From Methylobacterium sp. Leaf91 (GTDB lineage: Bacteria; Pseudomonadota; Alphaproteobacteria; Rhizobiales; Beijerinckiaceae), in contig NZ_LMMP01000004.1 in assembly GCF_001422815.1 (NCBI RefSeq), positions 1 to 64,000 on the forward strand: a stretch of 64,000 bases of DNA, given 5' to 3'. The translations under genes and the position numbers were made by a program. Under the pieces are notes generated by a model. That model saw only the letters and a program-made list of their open reading frames with translations, did no database searches and was not told where the DNA came from. Numbering within the stretch: position 1 is the stretch's first letter; the number at the start of each line of letters is the position of its first letter. Positions 7,858 through 18,732 of the stretch are shown one piece after another.

Positions 7858-8589
7858 ATGGCCGCCCGCATCGAAAGCGAGGATATGAAGAACGAGGACG
7901 GCACGCCGTCAGTGACGGTGACCGGACCGTCGGGCGGGTCGCGCCGTGCCCTGATACTTCCAGTATCCCTCGCCATGGGCTGGGGCGTTCTCCTCGGCTA
8001 CAGCACAGTTCTGTTGACGAACGATACACCTGTCCGCCCTGAGACCGGCACGGCACAGGCTGCCTTGAACGAGCCGGGTCCGTTCGAGAACACGGCGGCA
8101 TCCTCACGCCTGCCCCGTGCCAATGCGCCCTGGTCGGATGTGGGGCTTGGCTCTGCTCACGCTGGAGCGCCTGCCCGGGACAGGCTCGCTGCATCCCCTG
8201 CCCAGCCGGGCATCCGGCCGGTCGCGCTCAAGCAGGATACGGAAGTGACGCCACGCGCCGATGCCCCCGCTACCGCTTCTCCGCCGATCGAGGCGGCGGC
8301 TTATGTCGGCGTCTGGGGGCCGAACGAGGTGGCATGCCGCCGCGGCGCGCGGCGCCGTGGATACATACCGGCGCGGATCACCGAAAATGGCGCGCGGGCG
8401 GGAAATACCGTCTGTACCTTCCGCGACGGACGGCGCATGGGCGCGAGTTGGAGCGTGGCAGCATCCTGCAGCGATGGCGGCCGGCGCTGGACATCCCAAG
8501 TGAAGCTGATCGTCGAGGGCGACCGTCTGACATGGTCGAGTGCCAAGGGCGACGCCTCTTACGTCCGGTGCAATCGCCGCGCAGGGTAA
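7858..8589 (+). CDS. Membrane-anchored protein with periplasmic C-terminal domain, function unknown
   Basis: A 243-residue protein. A single membrane segment at about residues 30-50 (ALILPVSLAMGWGVLLGYS) is followed by a low-complexity Ala/Pro linker and a compact C-terminal domain beginning YVGVWGPNEVAC (about residue 150). The domain has four cysteines and ends SYVRC; this resembles small beta-rich domains found after W-G-x-W starts in rhizobial exported proteins. The ATG at 7858 follows GGGAGACAACG. No enzyme motif is visible. It is monocistronic. Confidence 0.65.
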   Translation: MAARIESEDMKNEDGTPSVTVTGPSGGSRRALILPVSLAMGWGVLLGYSTVLLTNDTPVRPETGTAQAALNEPGPFENTAASSRLPRANAPWSDVGLGSAHAGAPARDRLAASPAQPGIRPVALKQDTEVTPRADAPATASPPIEAAAYVGVWGPNEVACRRGARRRGYIPARITENGARAGNTVCTFRDGRRMGASWSVAASCSDGGRRWTSQVKLIVEGDRLTWSSAKGDASYVRCNRRAG

Positions 8590-8738
8590 ACACCGCCGAT
8601 ACTGAAGTCTCGCCGGATCTCTTCGCCATGACGGGCTGAAATATCGGGCGAAGGTTTCACGGATTCACGTCGGCCAAATCCGTCCGCGCGACGACATTTA
8701 ACCGCCCAGCGCCCGATCTTGTCCGGTCATCCGCAACG

Positions 8739-8766
8739 AAAAGAGGGCCGTCTTGCGACGACCCTC
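8739..8766 (-). terminator. Rho-independent terminator of groES-groEL
   Basis: On the minus strand GAGGGTCGTC-GCAA-GACGGCCCTC forms a 10-bp stem (one A-C or wobble position) followed by TTTT. It lies about 60 nt after the groEL stop. Confidence 0.75.
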
Positions 8767-8770
8767 TCCG

Positions 8771-8794
8771 CTCTCGCGGCGGTAACCGCGAGAG
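8771..8794. repeat. Second perfect hairpin downstream of groEL
   Basis: Nine-base perfect inverted repeat CTCTCGCGG ... CCGCGAGAG with a six-base loop, directly upstream (in groEL direction) of the terminator. It has no T-run of its own and probably stabilises the 3' end or forms a tandem terminator. Confidence 0.6.
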
Positions 8795-8824
8795 CATCCA
8801 TTCCACGTGACGATAGGGACTTTT

Positions 8825-10504
<1,680 letters not shown>

Positions 10505-10561
10505 TCACCGAAGGGCGCGCTCGAAAGGCTCGAATGGAAGAAGGAAGAGGGCCGGGTCGCT

Positions 10562-10849
10562 TTAGGCGACGACGCCCATGATGTCGGATTCCTTCATGAT
10601 CAGGAGGTCCTGACCGTCGATCTTGACTTCGGTGCCGGACCACTTGCCGAACAGGACGCGGTCACCGGCCTTGACGTCGAGCGGGTTCACGCGGCCGGCC
10701 TCGTCACGGGCGCCAGGGCCGACAGCGACGATCTCGCCCTCTTGCGGCTTCTCCTTGGCGGTATCGGGGATGATGATGCCCCCCTTGGTCTTCTCTTCGC
10801 CTTCGATACGGCGGACGACGACACGGTCGTGCAGCGGACGGAACTTCAT
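10562..10849 (-). CDS. groES: Co-chaperonin GroES
   Basis: A 95-residue protein starting [14 protein letters not shown] and containing the mobile loop [17 protein letters not shown] and the roof segment. It is the heptameric lid of GroEL. An in-frame ATG 60 bp further upstream would add 20 residues not seen in GroES; the chosen ATG has GAGGGCAGCTC just ahead of it and gives the standard length. It is the first gene of the groESL operon. Confidence 0.97.
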   Translation of the reverse strand: MKFRPLHDRVVVRRIEGEEKTKGGIIIPDTAKEKPQEGEIVAVGPGARDEAGRVNPLDVKAGDRVLFGKWSGTEVKIDGQDLLIMKESDIMGVVA

Positions 10850-10918
10850 GAGCTGCCCTCTTGCTTCAAATTCATGGATGGCGTTGATGCGGCCGAAGGG
10901 CTCGCCCAACCCAGGCTG

Positions 10919-10945
10919 TTAGCACTCCCGAGCGAAGAGTGCCAA
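10919..10945. promoter_or_regulatory. CIRCE operator (HrcA binding site)
   Basis: TTAGCACTC-N9-GAGTGCCAA matches the CIRCE consensus TTAGCACTC-N9-GAGTGCTAA with a single change. It lies 70 bp upstream of the groES start codon, as expected for HrcA repression of groESL. Confidence 0.93.
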
Positions 10946-11063
10946 AGCAAGGGCGGAGGTAGGCTCAAGCTCCTTGCGAGTCAAGACGCGGACGACGCGT
11001 CATGCCGCGTTTGCGCAGCATGTTCTGCTCTCCGGTCGCTGACAGACGGATGACAATCACCCC

Positions 11064-12065
11064 ATGATCAGCCTTCAGGGACCGCAAGGCGCGGTCGAGC
11101 ATTCCGGCGCAGCCAATGGCGGCGGCGTGCCGAGCCATGCGATCTGGATCGACCTCAACGATCCGAGCGCCGAGGAGGCCGAGCATATCGAGGCCGCCAC
11201 CGGCCTGCGCGTCCCCTCGCGAAAAGCCCTGAGCGAGGTCGAGAACTCGAGCCGCCTGCGCCGGCTCAAGAACGGTCTTTCGCTCTCCACACCGATGATC
11301 ACCTTCGACAAGGTGGATTCGCAGCTGACCCCGCTCGGCTTCGTCCTGACCCGGGACCGGCTCATCACCGTCAGGTTCAATGAGCTGCGCGCCTTCGAGG
11401 AGGTCAAGAAGCGCATCGGCGACGGTGACGGCGCTTGCCAGACCGGCACCGAGATCTTCCTCCTCTTGGTGGAGGAGCTGGTGGACAGCCTCGCCGACGC
11501 CCTGGAGGAGATGGGTGCCGATCTCGACGCGCTCTCGACCCGGATCTTCGACTTCGACGTGAGGGCAGGGGGCGTCGCCGGCGATTCCGGCAAGACCCCG
11601 CGCCGCCGCGACCTCGCGCTGCGCCGAATCCTCCGCAGCGTCGGTCGGCGGGGCAAGGCGCTCGGCAAGATCCGCTCGAGCCTGCTCGGTCTCGAGCGCA
11701 TCCTCCCGTTCGTCGCCGGCGAGTGCGAGCACCTCCTCGGCGCCACGGAGATGCCGCGCTTCGAGACCCTGCGCCGGGACATCGCCTCCCTCGACGAGTT
11801 CGAGATCCGCTTGTCGGAAAACGTCCAGTTCCTGCTCGACGCCACTCTCGGTCTCATCAACATCGAGCAGAACAACACGTTTCGCGTGCTCACCGTCGTC
11901 TCGGTGGTGGGCGTGCCGCCGACCCTGATCGCGTCGATGTACGGCATGAACTTCAAGCACATGCCGGAACTCGACTGGGCCTATGGCTATCCCTATGGTC
12001 TGTCGCTGATCGTCATCAGCGCGATCATCCCCATCGTCTTCTTCAAGCTGCGCGGCTGGTTCTAA
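11064..12065 (+). CDS. CorA family divalent-cation transporter
   Basis: The 333-residue protein has a long soluble helical N-terminal region and two C-terminal membrane helices. The signature GMN sits at residues 294-296 (SMYGMNFKHMPEL), at the end of the first membrane helix, and the protein ends with a basic tail. CorA proteins are pentameric Mg2+ (also Co2+/Ni2+) channels; the related ZntB family exports zinc but is not separable by eye here. It is divergent from groES with the CIRCE in between. Confidence 0.9.
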   Translation: MISLQGPQGAVEHSGAANGGGVPSHAIWIDLNDPSAEEAEHIEAATGLRVPSRKALSEVENSSRLRRLKNGLSLSTPMITFDKVDSQLTPLGFVLTRDRLITVRFNELRAFEEVKKRIGDGDGACQTGTEIFLLLVEELVDSLADALEEMGADLDALSTRIFDFDVRAGGVAGDSGKTPRRRDLALRRILRSVGRRGKALGKIRSSLLGLERILPFVAGECEHLLGATEMPRFETLRRDIASLDEFEIRLSENVQFLLDATLGLINIEQNNTFRVLTVVSVVGVPPTLIASMYGMNFKHMPELDWAYGYPYGLSLIVISAIIPIVFFKLRGWF

Positions 12066-12167
12066 CGCGCGTTCGATCGAGCGTTTTCGGGGTTTAGGGA
12101 AATCTTTTCGGCCCAGCGCGCAAGGATTGGGAGCATCGCCGGCAATCCGGCGACCAGAGTCGACCGC

Positions 12168-13616
12168 ATGGCCGTAATCGTCGCCTTCATCCTGAATGCC
12201 GGGCTCAATTTCGGCCTCGGCCTCCTTCTAGCCAAGCTCATGGGGCCGGCAGATTTCGGCCTGTTCGGCCTCGCCACCACGGGTGCCGTGGTGCTCAACA
12301 CCCTGGTCTTCGAGTGGCTGCGGCTGTCGGCGACACGGTTCTATTCCAACCGCGTCCGGCGCGAGGAACCTTGGATCCGCCATGGGCTGGACCGGGCCTA
12401 CGCCATCCTGGCCGTCCTCCTTCTGCTCGCATCGGCTCTCTGCGCCGTCGTCGGCGCGACTGTGGAAATGAACACGGAGGGCCGTTTCGCCATCGCGGCG
12501 GGGGCTGGCCTCGCCGCCTTCGGCATCGGCCTGTTCGATTATCACGCAGCCCTCACCCGCGCGCGCTTTGACGGCGGCCTCTATCTCAAGCTCACCCTCA
12601 TCAAGAACGGCCTATCATTCCTGCTCATGGCGGGCGCAGCCTGGCTGTTTCCGCAGCCGCTCTGGGTGCTGGTCGCTTGCGGGCTCAGCCAGTTTCTACC
12701 CATCGTAGCGCTGCGCAAGCCGCTGCTCGATCCGCCCGTGCCGATCGTCCGCGTACGGATGGGGGAGACCTGGCGGCTGTTTCGCGCCTACGGGCTTCCG
12801 CTGATCGTGGCGAACGCGATCTACCAGATCACGCCGTTCCTCAACCGGAGCGCCATCGCCATGTCGTTCGGCCTGGCGGAGGCCGGCTATTTCACCCTGG
12901 CGGCGGATGTCGCCTCGCGCAGCCTCAGCATGATCGGCACGGCCTTGGACCTTATCCTGTTCCAGCTCGCCGTGCGGGTGGACGAGCACGAGGGCCATGT
13001 GGCGGCCGAGGCCCAAATCGGCCGAAATGCGGCCATCGTGGTGGCGCTCATGGTGCCTTGCGCCGGCGGGCTCTGGGCTGTGCTTCCGGCACTCCAAGGG
13101 CTCGTCGTGCCGGAGGCTTATCGCGGCCCCTTCGCCCTCTATGCGCTGATCCTCATCCCCGGCCTGCTCTGCGGCACATTGCTCAATTTCGGGCTCAACC
13201 CGATCTTCCAGATCCGGCGCAAGACGGTGCCGGTCATCGCCGCCGCCCTTGTTGGCCTTGCCGTGAATGCCATCTGCCTGGTCGTCCTGCCCGCGCATTT
13301 CGGCGCTCCCGGCATCGCCATGGCGCAGAGCGCCGGCCTTGTCGCCTCGACGCTCTGGCTCGCAGTCCGGGCCCTCGCGGGTCCGCAGCGCCTGCGGATC
13401 GACTGGTGGGAGATCTTCGCCGCCTGTACCGCCACCCTGGCGATGATGGCCTGCCTGGCACCGTTCAGGCACATGGATCCGACCATGGCACTCGCCATCT
13501 GCCTGCCTCTCGGTGTGCTGGTCTATGCCCTGCTCGTTGCGGTGTTTGACATCGCCGGATTACGCGGCCTCGTGACGACCTATCTGCGGCAGCGCGCCGT
13601 CACCCCGGCGGCGTGA
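12168..13616 (+). CDS. Polysaccharide flippase (Wzx/MVF-type, 12-14 TM)
   Basis: A 482-residue integral membrane protein with 12-14 hydrophobic segments starting at the N-terminus (MAVIVAFILNAGLNFGLG) and the pattern MGPADFGLFGLA typical of polysaccharide biosynthesis/O-antigen flippases. Such proteins flip lipid-linked sugars across the inner membrane. No glycosyltransferase cluster surrounds it, so the substrate is unknown. The frame upstream of the ATG is open to the corA stop but offers no good start. Confidence 0.82.
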   Translation: MAVIVAFILNAGLNFGLGLLLAKLMGPADFGLFGLATTGAVVLNTLVFEWLRLSATRFYSNRVRREEPWIRHGLDRAYAILAVLLLLASALCAVVGATVEMNTEGRFAIAAGAGLAAFGIGLFDYHAALTRARFDGGLYLKLTLIKNGLSFLLMAGAAWLFPQPLWVLVACGLSQFLPIVALRKPLLDPPVPIVRVRMGETWRLFRAYGLPLIVANAIYQITPFLNRSAIAMSFGLAEAGYFTLAADVASRSLSMIGTALDLILFQLAVRVDEHEGHVAAEAQIGRNAAIVVALMVPCAGGLWAVLPALQGLVVPEAYRGPFALYALILIPGLLCGTLLNFGLNPIFQIRRKTVPVIAAALVGLAVNAICLVVLPAHFGAPGIAMAQSAGLVASTLWLAVRALAGPQRLRIDWWEIFAACTATLAMMACLAPFRHMDPTMALAICLPLGVLVYALLVAVFDIAGLRGLVTTYLRQRAVTPAA

Positions 13617-13704
13617 GACAGAACGCACCGCTTGAAAGCGGGGCGTCCCTTCCCGCATATGGTCGTCTGAAGATGCCGTCGAGCATCGCAGCGGGCAGGA
13701 AACG

Positions 13705-14892
13705 ATGCGGTCATACGAGCCTCAGGACGAGGGCGAGGCACAAGCCATCGTCGCCGCCGCCGCCGGCCGGTCAGAGCCGATGCGGCTCGTCGGCGGGGGA
13801 ACCAAGGCCGCGATCGGCCGCCCCGCCCAGGACGAAGCCACCCTCTCTTCCCTTCGTCTGACTGGGATCACCCTCTACGAGCCGGCCGAGATGGTGGTCG
13901 CCGCCCGGGCCGGAACTCCCCTCGCGCAGGTCCAGGCCTTGCTGGCGGAACGCGGCCAGATGCTGCCCTTCGAGCCGATGGACCATCGCATCCTGATGGG
14001 CTCGGCCGGGGAGCCGACCTTCGGTGCCGTGGCAGCGACCAACAATGCGGGACCGCGCCGGATCAATGCGGGGGCGGCCCGCGACAGCCTCATCGGCGTC
14101 CGTTTCGTCAACGGGCGCGGCGAGGCCATTAAATCGGGCGGCCGGGTAATGAAGAACGTCACCGGCCTCGACCTCGTCAAGCTCATGGCGGGCTCGTGGG
14201 GCACTCTCGGCCTGCTGACCGAAGTGACCTTCAAGGTGCTTCCCGTCCAGGAACGGGTGACGACCTTGGCCTTCTCCGGCCTCGACGATGCGACGGCGGT
14301 GGCCGCTCTTAGTGCCGCCCTCGGATCGCCGTTCGAACTCACGGGTGCGGCTCACCTGCCGAGCGGCCTCGACGGGCCGAGCCCGCGCACCCTGATGCGT
14401 CTGGAGGGTTTCTCGGAATCCCTCGATTACCGCCTCGGCGAATTGCGCAAGCTCCTCAGGCGGTTCGGAGAGCCGGAGATCATCGAGGGCGAGATCGGAG
14501 CCGTTCTGTGGGCTGCGATCCGCGATGTCATCCCACTGACGGAACCGCGCGCATCCGCCGTCTGGCGAATTTCCACCGCACCGATGCAGGGTCCTGCGGT
14601 CACAGCCGCCATCGCGGCGCAGCGTCAGGCGCGTTGGTTCTACGATTGGGGCGGCGGCCTCGTCTGGCTGGCCACCTCGGCCGAGGGCGATGCCGGCGCC
14701 GAGACCATCCGCGACGTCCTCCGCACCACCGGCGGGCACGCCACCCTGGTGCGGGCACCGGATGCGGTACGCGCGGCGACCGCCGTCTTCGAGCCTCTGT
14801 CAGATCCACTGCTTCGTATGACGGCCGGGATCAAGGCGGCGCACGATCCGAAGGGGGTTTTCAATCCCGGCCGGATGTATGCTGGCATCTGA
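13705..14892 (+). CDS. glcE: Glycolate oxidase FAD-binding subunit GlcE
   Basis: The 395-residue protein contains an FAD_binding_4 (PCMH) fold: MRLVGGGTKAAIGRP at about residues 26-40, then FGAVAATNNAGPRR and MKNVTGLDLVKLMAGSWGTLG. It ends GVFNPGRMYAGI, as in GlcE. With GlcD and GlcF it oxidises glycolate to glyoxylate and passes electrons to the respiratory chain. ATG at 13705 follows CAGGAAAC. glcF lies 273 bp downstream; glcD, which normally precedes glcE, is absent here, where a flippase gene lies instead. Confidence 0.93.
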   Translation: MRSYEPQDEGEAQAIVAAAAGRSEPMRLVGGGTKAAIGRPAQDEATLSSLRLTGITLYEPAEMVVAARAGTPLAQVQALLAERGQMLPFEPMDHRILMGSAGEPTFGAVAATNNAGPRRINAGAARDSLIGVRFVNGRGEAIKSGGRVMKNVTGLDLVKLMAGSWGTLGLLTEVTFKVLPVQERVTTLAFSGLDDATAVAALSAALGSPFELTGAAHLPSGLDGPSPRTLMRLEGFSESLDYRLGELRKLLRRFGEPEIIEGEIGAVLWAAIRDVIPLTEPRASAVWRISTAPMQGPAVTAAIAAQRQARWFYDWGGGLVWLATSAEGDAGAETIRDVLRTTGGHATLVRAPDAVRAATAVFEPLSDPLLRMTAGIKAAHDPKGVFNPGRMYAGI

Positions 14893-15165
14893 CCCCCGTA
14901 CGGTTCCCGCCCCGGCGATCCGGTTCTCGCCCGATGCCAGAACCAAGCTTTCAGCATCCGGCCCAAACGTTGACCGCGACAATCTCACCCGCAGCGGCCT
15001 CATGATCCTGAATGGCTTTCGCGCTATCCCCGCCGGGTGGGCGGAGGTTTAGAGCCGTTCCAAGGCTCGGCTTCCGCCGAAATTTTCTCTAAGCTGCTTG
15101 AAACAGCGCCGGGCGGCGACAGACCACCCAGCAAGAAAACGATATCGGGACCCTGAGGAAACGCC

Positions 15166-16551
15166 GTGCAGACCAATTTTAGCCTGACACAGCTTGCCGA
15201 CCCGGCGATGGCCGCATCGGAAAAAATCCTGCGTACTTGCGTGCATTGCGGATTCTGCACTGCGACCTGCCCGACCTATCTCCTCCTCGGCGACGAACTC
15301 GATTCCCCGCGCGGCCGCATCTACCTCATCAAGGACATGCTGGAAGGCGGCAAACCGGCGACGCCCGAAGTGGTCAAGCATGTCGACCGCTGCCTGTCCT
15401 GCCTGTCCTGCATGACGACCTGTCCGTCCGGTGTGCATTACATGCACCTCGTCGATCATGCCCGCACGCATATCGAGGAGACCTATCGCCGGCCCTTGAG
15501 CGACAGGCTCCTGCGCAGCGTGCTCGCCTTCGTGCTGCCCTATCCGAACCGCTTCCGCCTCGCGCTTCTGGCCGCCAAGATCGGCTCGCCGTTCCGGCCC
15601 CTCGTCGCCCAGTTGCCCCGTGTCGGCAACCGCCTCGCGGCGATGCTCGACCTCGCCCCCGCGCTCCTGCCGAACCGCACCGTCAACGACCGGCCCGGCA
15701 CCTTCCCGGCCGACAACCGCGCGCGGGAAGCGAGCGCCCTGCTTCAGGGCGAGGTCGCACCCGCCCGCGCCGGCCGGGTCGCCCTCCTGCGCGGCTGCGC
15801 CCAGAGCGTGTTGCGGCCGGATTTCAACGAGGCGGCGGTCCGGCTTCTCACCCGTCACGGCGTCGAGGTGGTCCAGGCGAAGGGGGAGGGGTGCTGCGGC
15901 GCGCTCACCCACCATATGGGCAAGTCCGAGACCTCCCACGCCCAGGCCAAGCGCACCATCGATGCCTGGATCGCCGAGATGGACGGCGACGGCCTCGACG
16001 CGATCATCGTCACGGCCTCGGGCTGCGGCACGACGATCAAGGATTACGGCTTCATGTTCCGCGACGACCCGGCCTATGCGGACAAGGCGGCGCGGGTCTC
16101 GGCCCTCGCCAAGGACGTCACCGAATACGTCGCCAACCTCGGCCTGATGCCGCCCCTGTTCGAGAGCGATCTCGTCGTGGCCTACCATTCCGCCTGCTCG
16201 ATGCAGCATGGCCAGGGCATCCGCACCGAGCCGAAGAACCTGCTCAAGAAGGCCGGCTTCACCGTGAAGGACGTGCCCGAGGGCCATATCTGCTGCGGCT
16301 CGGCCGGCACCTACAATATTCTACAGCCGGAGATCGCCGGGCGCCTCCGCGACCGGAAGGTGGCCAATATCGAGCGCATGCGCCCCGACCTCATCGCCAC
16401 CGGCAATATCGGCTGCGCCACGCAGATCGGGAACGGCACGAGCATCCCCATCGTGCACACGGTGGAACTGCTGGACTGGGCGACGGGCGGGCCGAAGCCG
16501 GCGGTGCTCGAGCGATTGGGCGGGACGCGGGTGCTGGAGGCGGCGGAGTAA
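15166..16551 (+). CDS. glcF: Glycolate oxidase iron-sulfur subunit GlcF
   Basis: The 461-residue protein has two N-terminal 4Fe-4S motifs (CVHCGFCTATCP and CLSCLSCMTTCP, residues about 25-90) followed by two CCG domains (GEGCCGALTHHMG; GHICCGSAGTYN). It transfers electrons from the flavin subunits GlcD/GlcE. The start is a GTG, chosen because GAGGAAAC precedes it and it gives the usual start MQTNFSL. The product is fully conserved over the length of the family. Confidence 0.94.
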   Translation: MQTNFSLTQLADPAMAASEKILRTCVHCGFCTATCPTYLLLGDELDSPRGRIYLIKDMLEGGKPATPEVVKHVDRCLSCLSCMTTCPSGVHYMHLVDHARTHIEETYRRPLSDRLLRSVLAFVLPYPNRFRLALLAAKIGSPFRPLVAQLPRVGNRLAAMLDLAPALLPNRTVNDRPGTFPADNRAREASALLQGEVAPARAGRVALLRGCAQSVLRPDFNEAAVRLLTRHGVEVVQAKGEGCCGALTHHMGKSETSHAQAKRTIDAWIAEMDGDGLDAIIVTASGCGTTIKDYGFMFRDDPAYADKAARVSALAKDVTEYVANLGLMPPLFESDLVVAYHSACSMQHGQGIRTEPKNLLKKAGFTVKDVPEGHICCGSAGTYNILQPEIAGRLRDRKVANIERMRPDLIATGNIGCATQIGNGTSIPIVHTVELLDWATGGPKPAVLERLGGTRVLEAAE

Positions 16552-16568
16552 CCCGGAAGCGACGCCAG

Positions 16569-16617
16569 GATCTGCGCATTTCGCCAAGATCTACGCATTT
16601 CCCCAAGACCTGCGCAG
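16569..16617. repeat. 19-bp tandem repeat, two and a half copies
   Basis: GATCTGCGCATTTCGCCAA is followed directly by GATCTACGCATTTCCCCAA and a partial third copy GACCTGCGCAG. It fills the gap between the convergent glcF and hydrolase genes. No function is evident. Confidence 0.75.
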
Positions 16618-16661
16618 GTCCTGTCGCTGGCTCGGATCGGCAGCGGACGGGAAGAGAGGGG

Positions 16662-17636
16662 TCAGGGAGTTCCTGATCCGGTCACCGGAATCCAGCGAAA
16701 GCCCGTTCCTCGCGCTTCGACATGGCCGAGCGACGGGAACGCCGTGTGATAGCCCGCGACCAGCAGCCTCTCGGTGGCGGCCATCGCGTAGATCGCCCGA
16801 CGGGTCGCGATGCCCCGATCCTTGTCGAGATCGAACAGGGCGTGCCATTCGGGGTGGATCAGGGACGCCACCTCGTGATGGGCGCAATCGCCCCACACGA
16901 GCATCCGCTGCGCCTCGCTCTCGCAATGGAAGGCAAGGTGCCCCGGTGTGTGCCCGAACGCCGCCACCACGTCGATGCCGGGCGCGACCGTGTCGCCGGG
17001 TCCGACGAAGCGGATGCGGTCGCGCAGCGGGACGAGGTGGCTGCCCACCACTGCGGCCGACCGGTAGGTGTTGCTGTCCGCCGGCGCCGACAGGCGCTCC
17101 TCCGCCGTCCAGAAGCGGTATTCCGCCTCTCCCACGACGTAGGCCGCGTTGGGAAATTGCGGAATGCCGCCCTCGAGGAGGCCGCCGATATGGTCGGTAT
17201 GGCAATGCGTGATCACCACGAGGTCGATCGTCTCCGGCGCGATTCCGGCGCGCCGTAGCGCCTGACCCAGCCGCCCTCCCGCTGGCCTGGGGATGAAGCC
17301 GACCTCGCCGTTTCCGGTATCGAAGAGGATGCGCTGTGTGCCGGTCTCGATCAGCGTCGGGGTGAAGCCCGGCGTGAACCGGTCCGGCGGAAGCCAGTTC
17401 TCCCGCATCAGCGCTTGCACCTCCTCTCTCGGCCGGTCCTCGCCGACGATCGGCCACGGCCCGTCGATGGTCTCGTCCGCATCGAGCAAGGTGGTGATGG
17501 TGAAGGCGCCGAGCCGGATGCGTCGCGACGCAGGCGCCTCGGCGAGGGCAGCCGCCCCGGCCAGGGCCGGCCTCGCGCCGGAAAGAGCGAGGCCCGCGAG
17601 GACGCCCGTGACAAGGCGTCGGCTCAATGTGATCAT
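16662..17636 (-). CDS. Metallo-beta-lactamase-fold hydrolase, exported (Tat-like signal)
   Basis: A 324-residue protein. The N-terminus MITLSRRLVTGVLAGLALSG looks like a twin-arginine-type or Sec signal. The zinc-binding motif THCHTDHIGG and downstream ligands GHTPGH, WGDCAHH and GYHTAFP complete the dinuclear site. Such proteins include lactonases and other hydrolases; the substrate is not predictable. I chose the ATG at 17636 rather than one 27 bp upstream because it places the signal at the start. It is divergent from an AraC regulator 86 bp away, which may control it. Confidence 0.85.
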   Translation of the reverse strand: MITLSRRLVTGVLAGLALSGARPALAGAAALAEAPASRRIRLGAFTITTLLDADETIDGPWPIVGEDRPREEVQALMRENWLPPDRFTPGFTPTLIETGTQRILFDTGNGEVGFIPRPAGGRLGQALRRAGIAPETIDLVVITHCHTDHIGGLLEGGIPQFPNAAYVVGEAEYRFWTAEERLSAPADSNTYRSAAVVGSHLVPLRDRIRFVGPGDTVAPGIDVVAAFGHTPGHLAFHCESEAQRMLVWGDCAHHEVASLIHPEWHALFDLDKDRGIATRRAIYAMAATERLLVAGYHTAFPSLGHVEARGTGFRWIPVTGSGTP

Positions 17637-17722
17637 CGTCGCAGGATCTCCGGCTGATCCCACCGCGCAGGCGGACCGCGAGGCGGGGATGACCGGCCTA
17701 GCGCGTTAGGAGGGGGCACCGC

Positions 17723-18490
17723 TTGAACGAACGTGCTGGCCCAGCGCTCGGCCCCCTTTGGCACGTCGAGGGCGGGCACACCTTCTTTGCCGGACCGCTC
17801 GGCTACAACGCTAGCCACCAGCATGGTGCACCGGTCTATTTGGCCGGCCTGTATGGATCTTTCCGCATCCGGTTCAGGCCCGGTCCGTGGATCGCCTGCC
17901 GCACGGCCTTCGTCCCGGCCGGGATGCGGCACGAACTCGATTGTGCCGGCGATCCCTTGGGCGTCCTCTATCTCGAGCCGGAGGCCGGAGCGCGGGCTCT
18001 CCTGGGCCTGATCGCCGCCGGCGAGGACATCGACGGTGCACGCGTCGCCATGCGGGGTGAGATCGAGCCGTTGCGTGCGCTCTACGAATGCCGGCGCGCC
18101 ACGGTCTGGGCCGGGCAGGCCATCGCCGATCTCGCCGGTTTCGCGGTGCGTCGGAACGAACCGACGCTCGATGGGCGCATCACCCGGATCATGGCCGATC
18201 TCGGCACCTGCCAGGACGCCAGCATGTCGGCGCCGCGCCTCGCGGCATCCGTCAGGCTGTCATCCTCGCGGATGCAGCACCTGTTCACCCGCGAGGTGGG
18301 AGTTCCATTCCGGCGCTATCGCTCGTGGCTGCGCATGCGGCGGGCGATCGACGCCGTCATTCGGGGTGAAACCTTCACGGTCGCGGCCCACGACGCGGCC
18401 TTCGCCGATCAGGCCCATTTCGCCAACGCCTTCCGGCAGACGTTCGGCGCACCCGCCTCGGCGAGCCTCGTGGGTATTCGGCGGCCATAG
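17723..18490 (+). CDS. AraC family transcriptional regulator
   Basis: The 255-residue protein has an N-terminal cupin-like sensor half (HQHGAPVYLAGLYGSF ...) and a C-terminal pair of helix-turn-helix motifs (LAASVRLSSSRMQHLFTREVG, about residues 172-192; AHDAAFADQAHFANAFRQTFG, about 225-245). The start is a TTG preceded by AGGAGGGGG. The divergent arrangement with the hydrolase gene suggests it regulates that gene; the inducer is unknown. Confidence 0.85.
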   Translation: MNERAGPALGPLWHVEGGHTFFAGPLGYNASHQHGAPVYLAGLYGSFRIRFRPGPWIACRTAFVPAGMRHELDCAGDPLGVLYLEPEAGARALLGLIAAGEDIDGARVAMRGEIEPLRALYECRRATVWAGQAIADLAGFAVRRNEPTLDGRITRIMADLGTCQDASMSAPRLAASVRLSSSRMQHLFTREVGVPFRRYRSWLRMRRAIDAVIRGETFTVAAHDAAFADQAHFANAFRQTFGAPASASLVGIRRP

Positions 18491-18502
18491 ACGCCAGTGG
18501 CC

Positions 18503-18721
18503 TCAGTTCGGCCGGCGCACTTCAGCCAACACGAACACCCTGATCGCCGAGGACAGGTTCTGCGCGCCCCGCGCCTCGTCGATCTCGCCGATCAGCACCT
18601 GCACCGACTGCTCGCGGGCGGCGGCGATCTCGCGCAAAGCCTCCCAGAACGGCGTCTCCAACGACACGCTGGTCCGGTGGCCGGCGATCATGACCGAGCG
18701 TTTGGTAGTGCCGGTGGTCAT
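18503..18721 (-). CDS. Ribbon-helix-helix domain protein
   Basis: A 72-residue protein with the RHH pattern: beta strand RSVMIAGHRTSVSLETPFW, then helices REIAAAREQSVQVLIGEID and LSSAIRVFVLAEV. It belongs to the small RHH_4-type family that follows fumC and DUF4169 in many alphaproteobacteria. RHH proteins bind DNA as dimers. It is the last gene of the fumC operon, separated from DUF4169 by a 130-bp palindromic element. No toxin partner is present. Confidence 0.82.
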   Translation of the reverse strand: MTTGTTKRSVMIAGHRTSVSLETPFWEALREIAAAREQSVQVLIGEIDEARGAQNLSSAIRVFVLAEVRRPN

Positions 18722-18732
18722 CGAGCGCGCAA

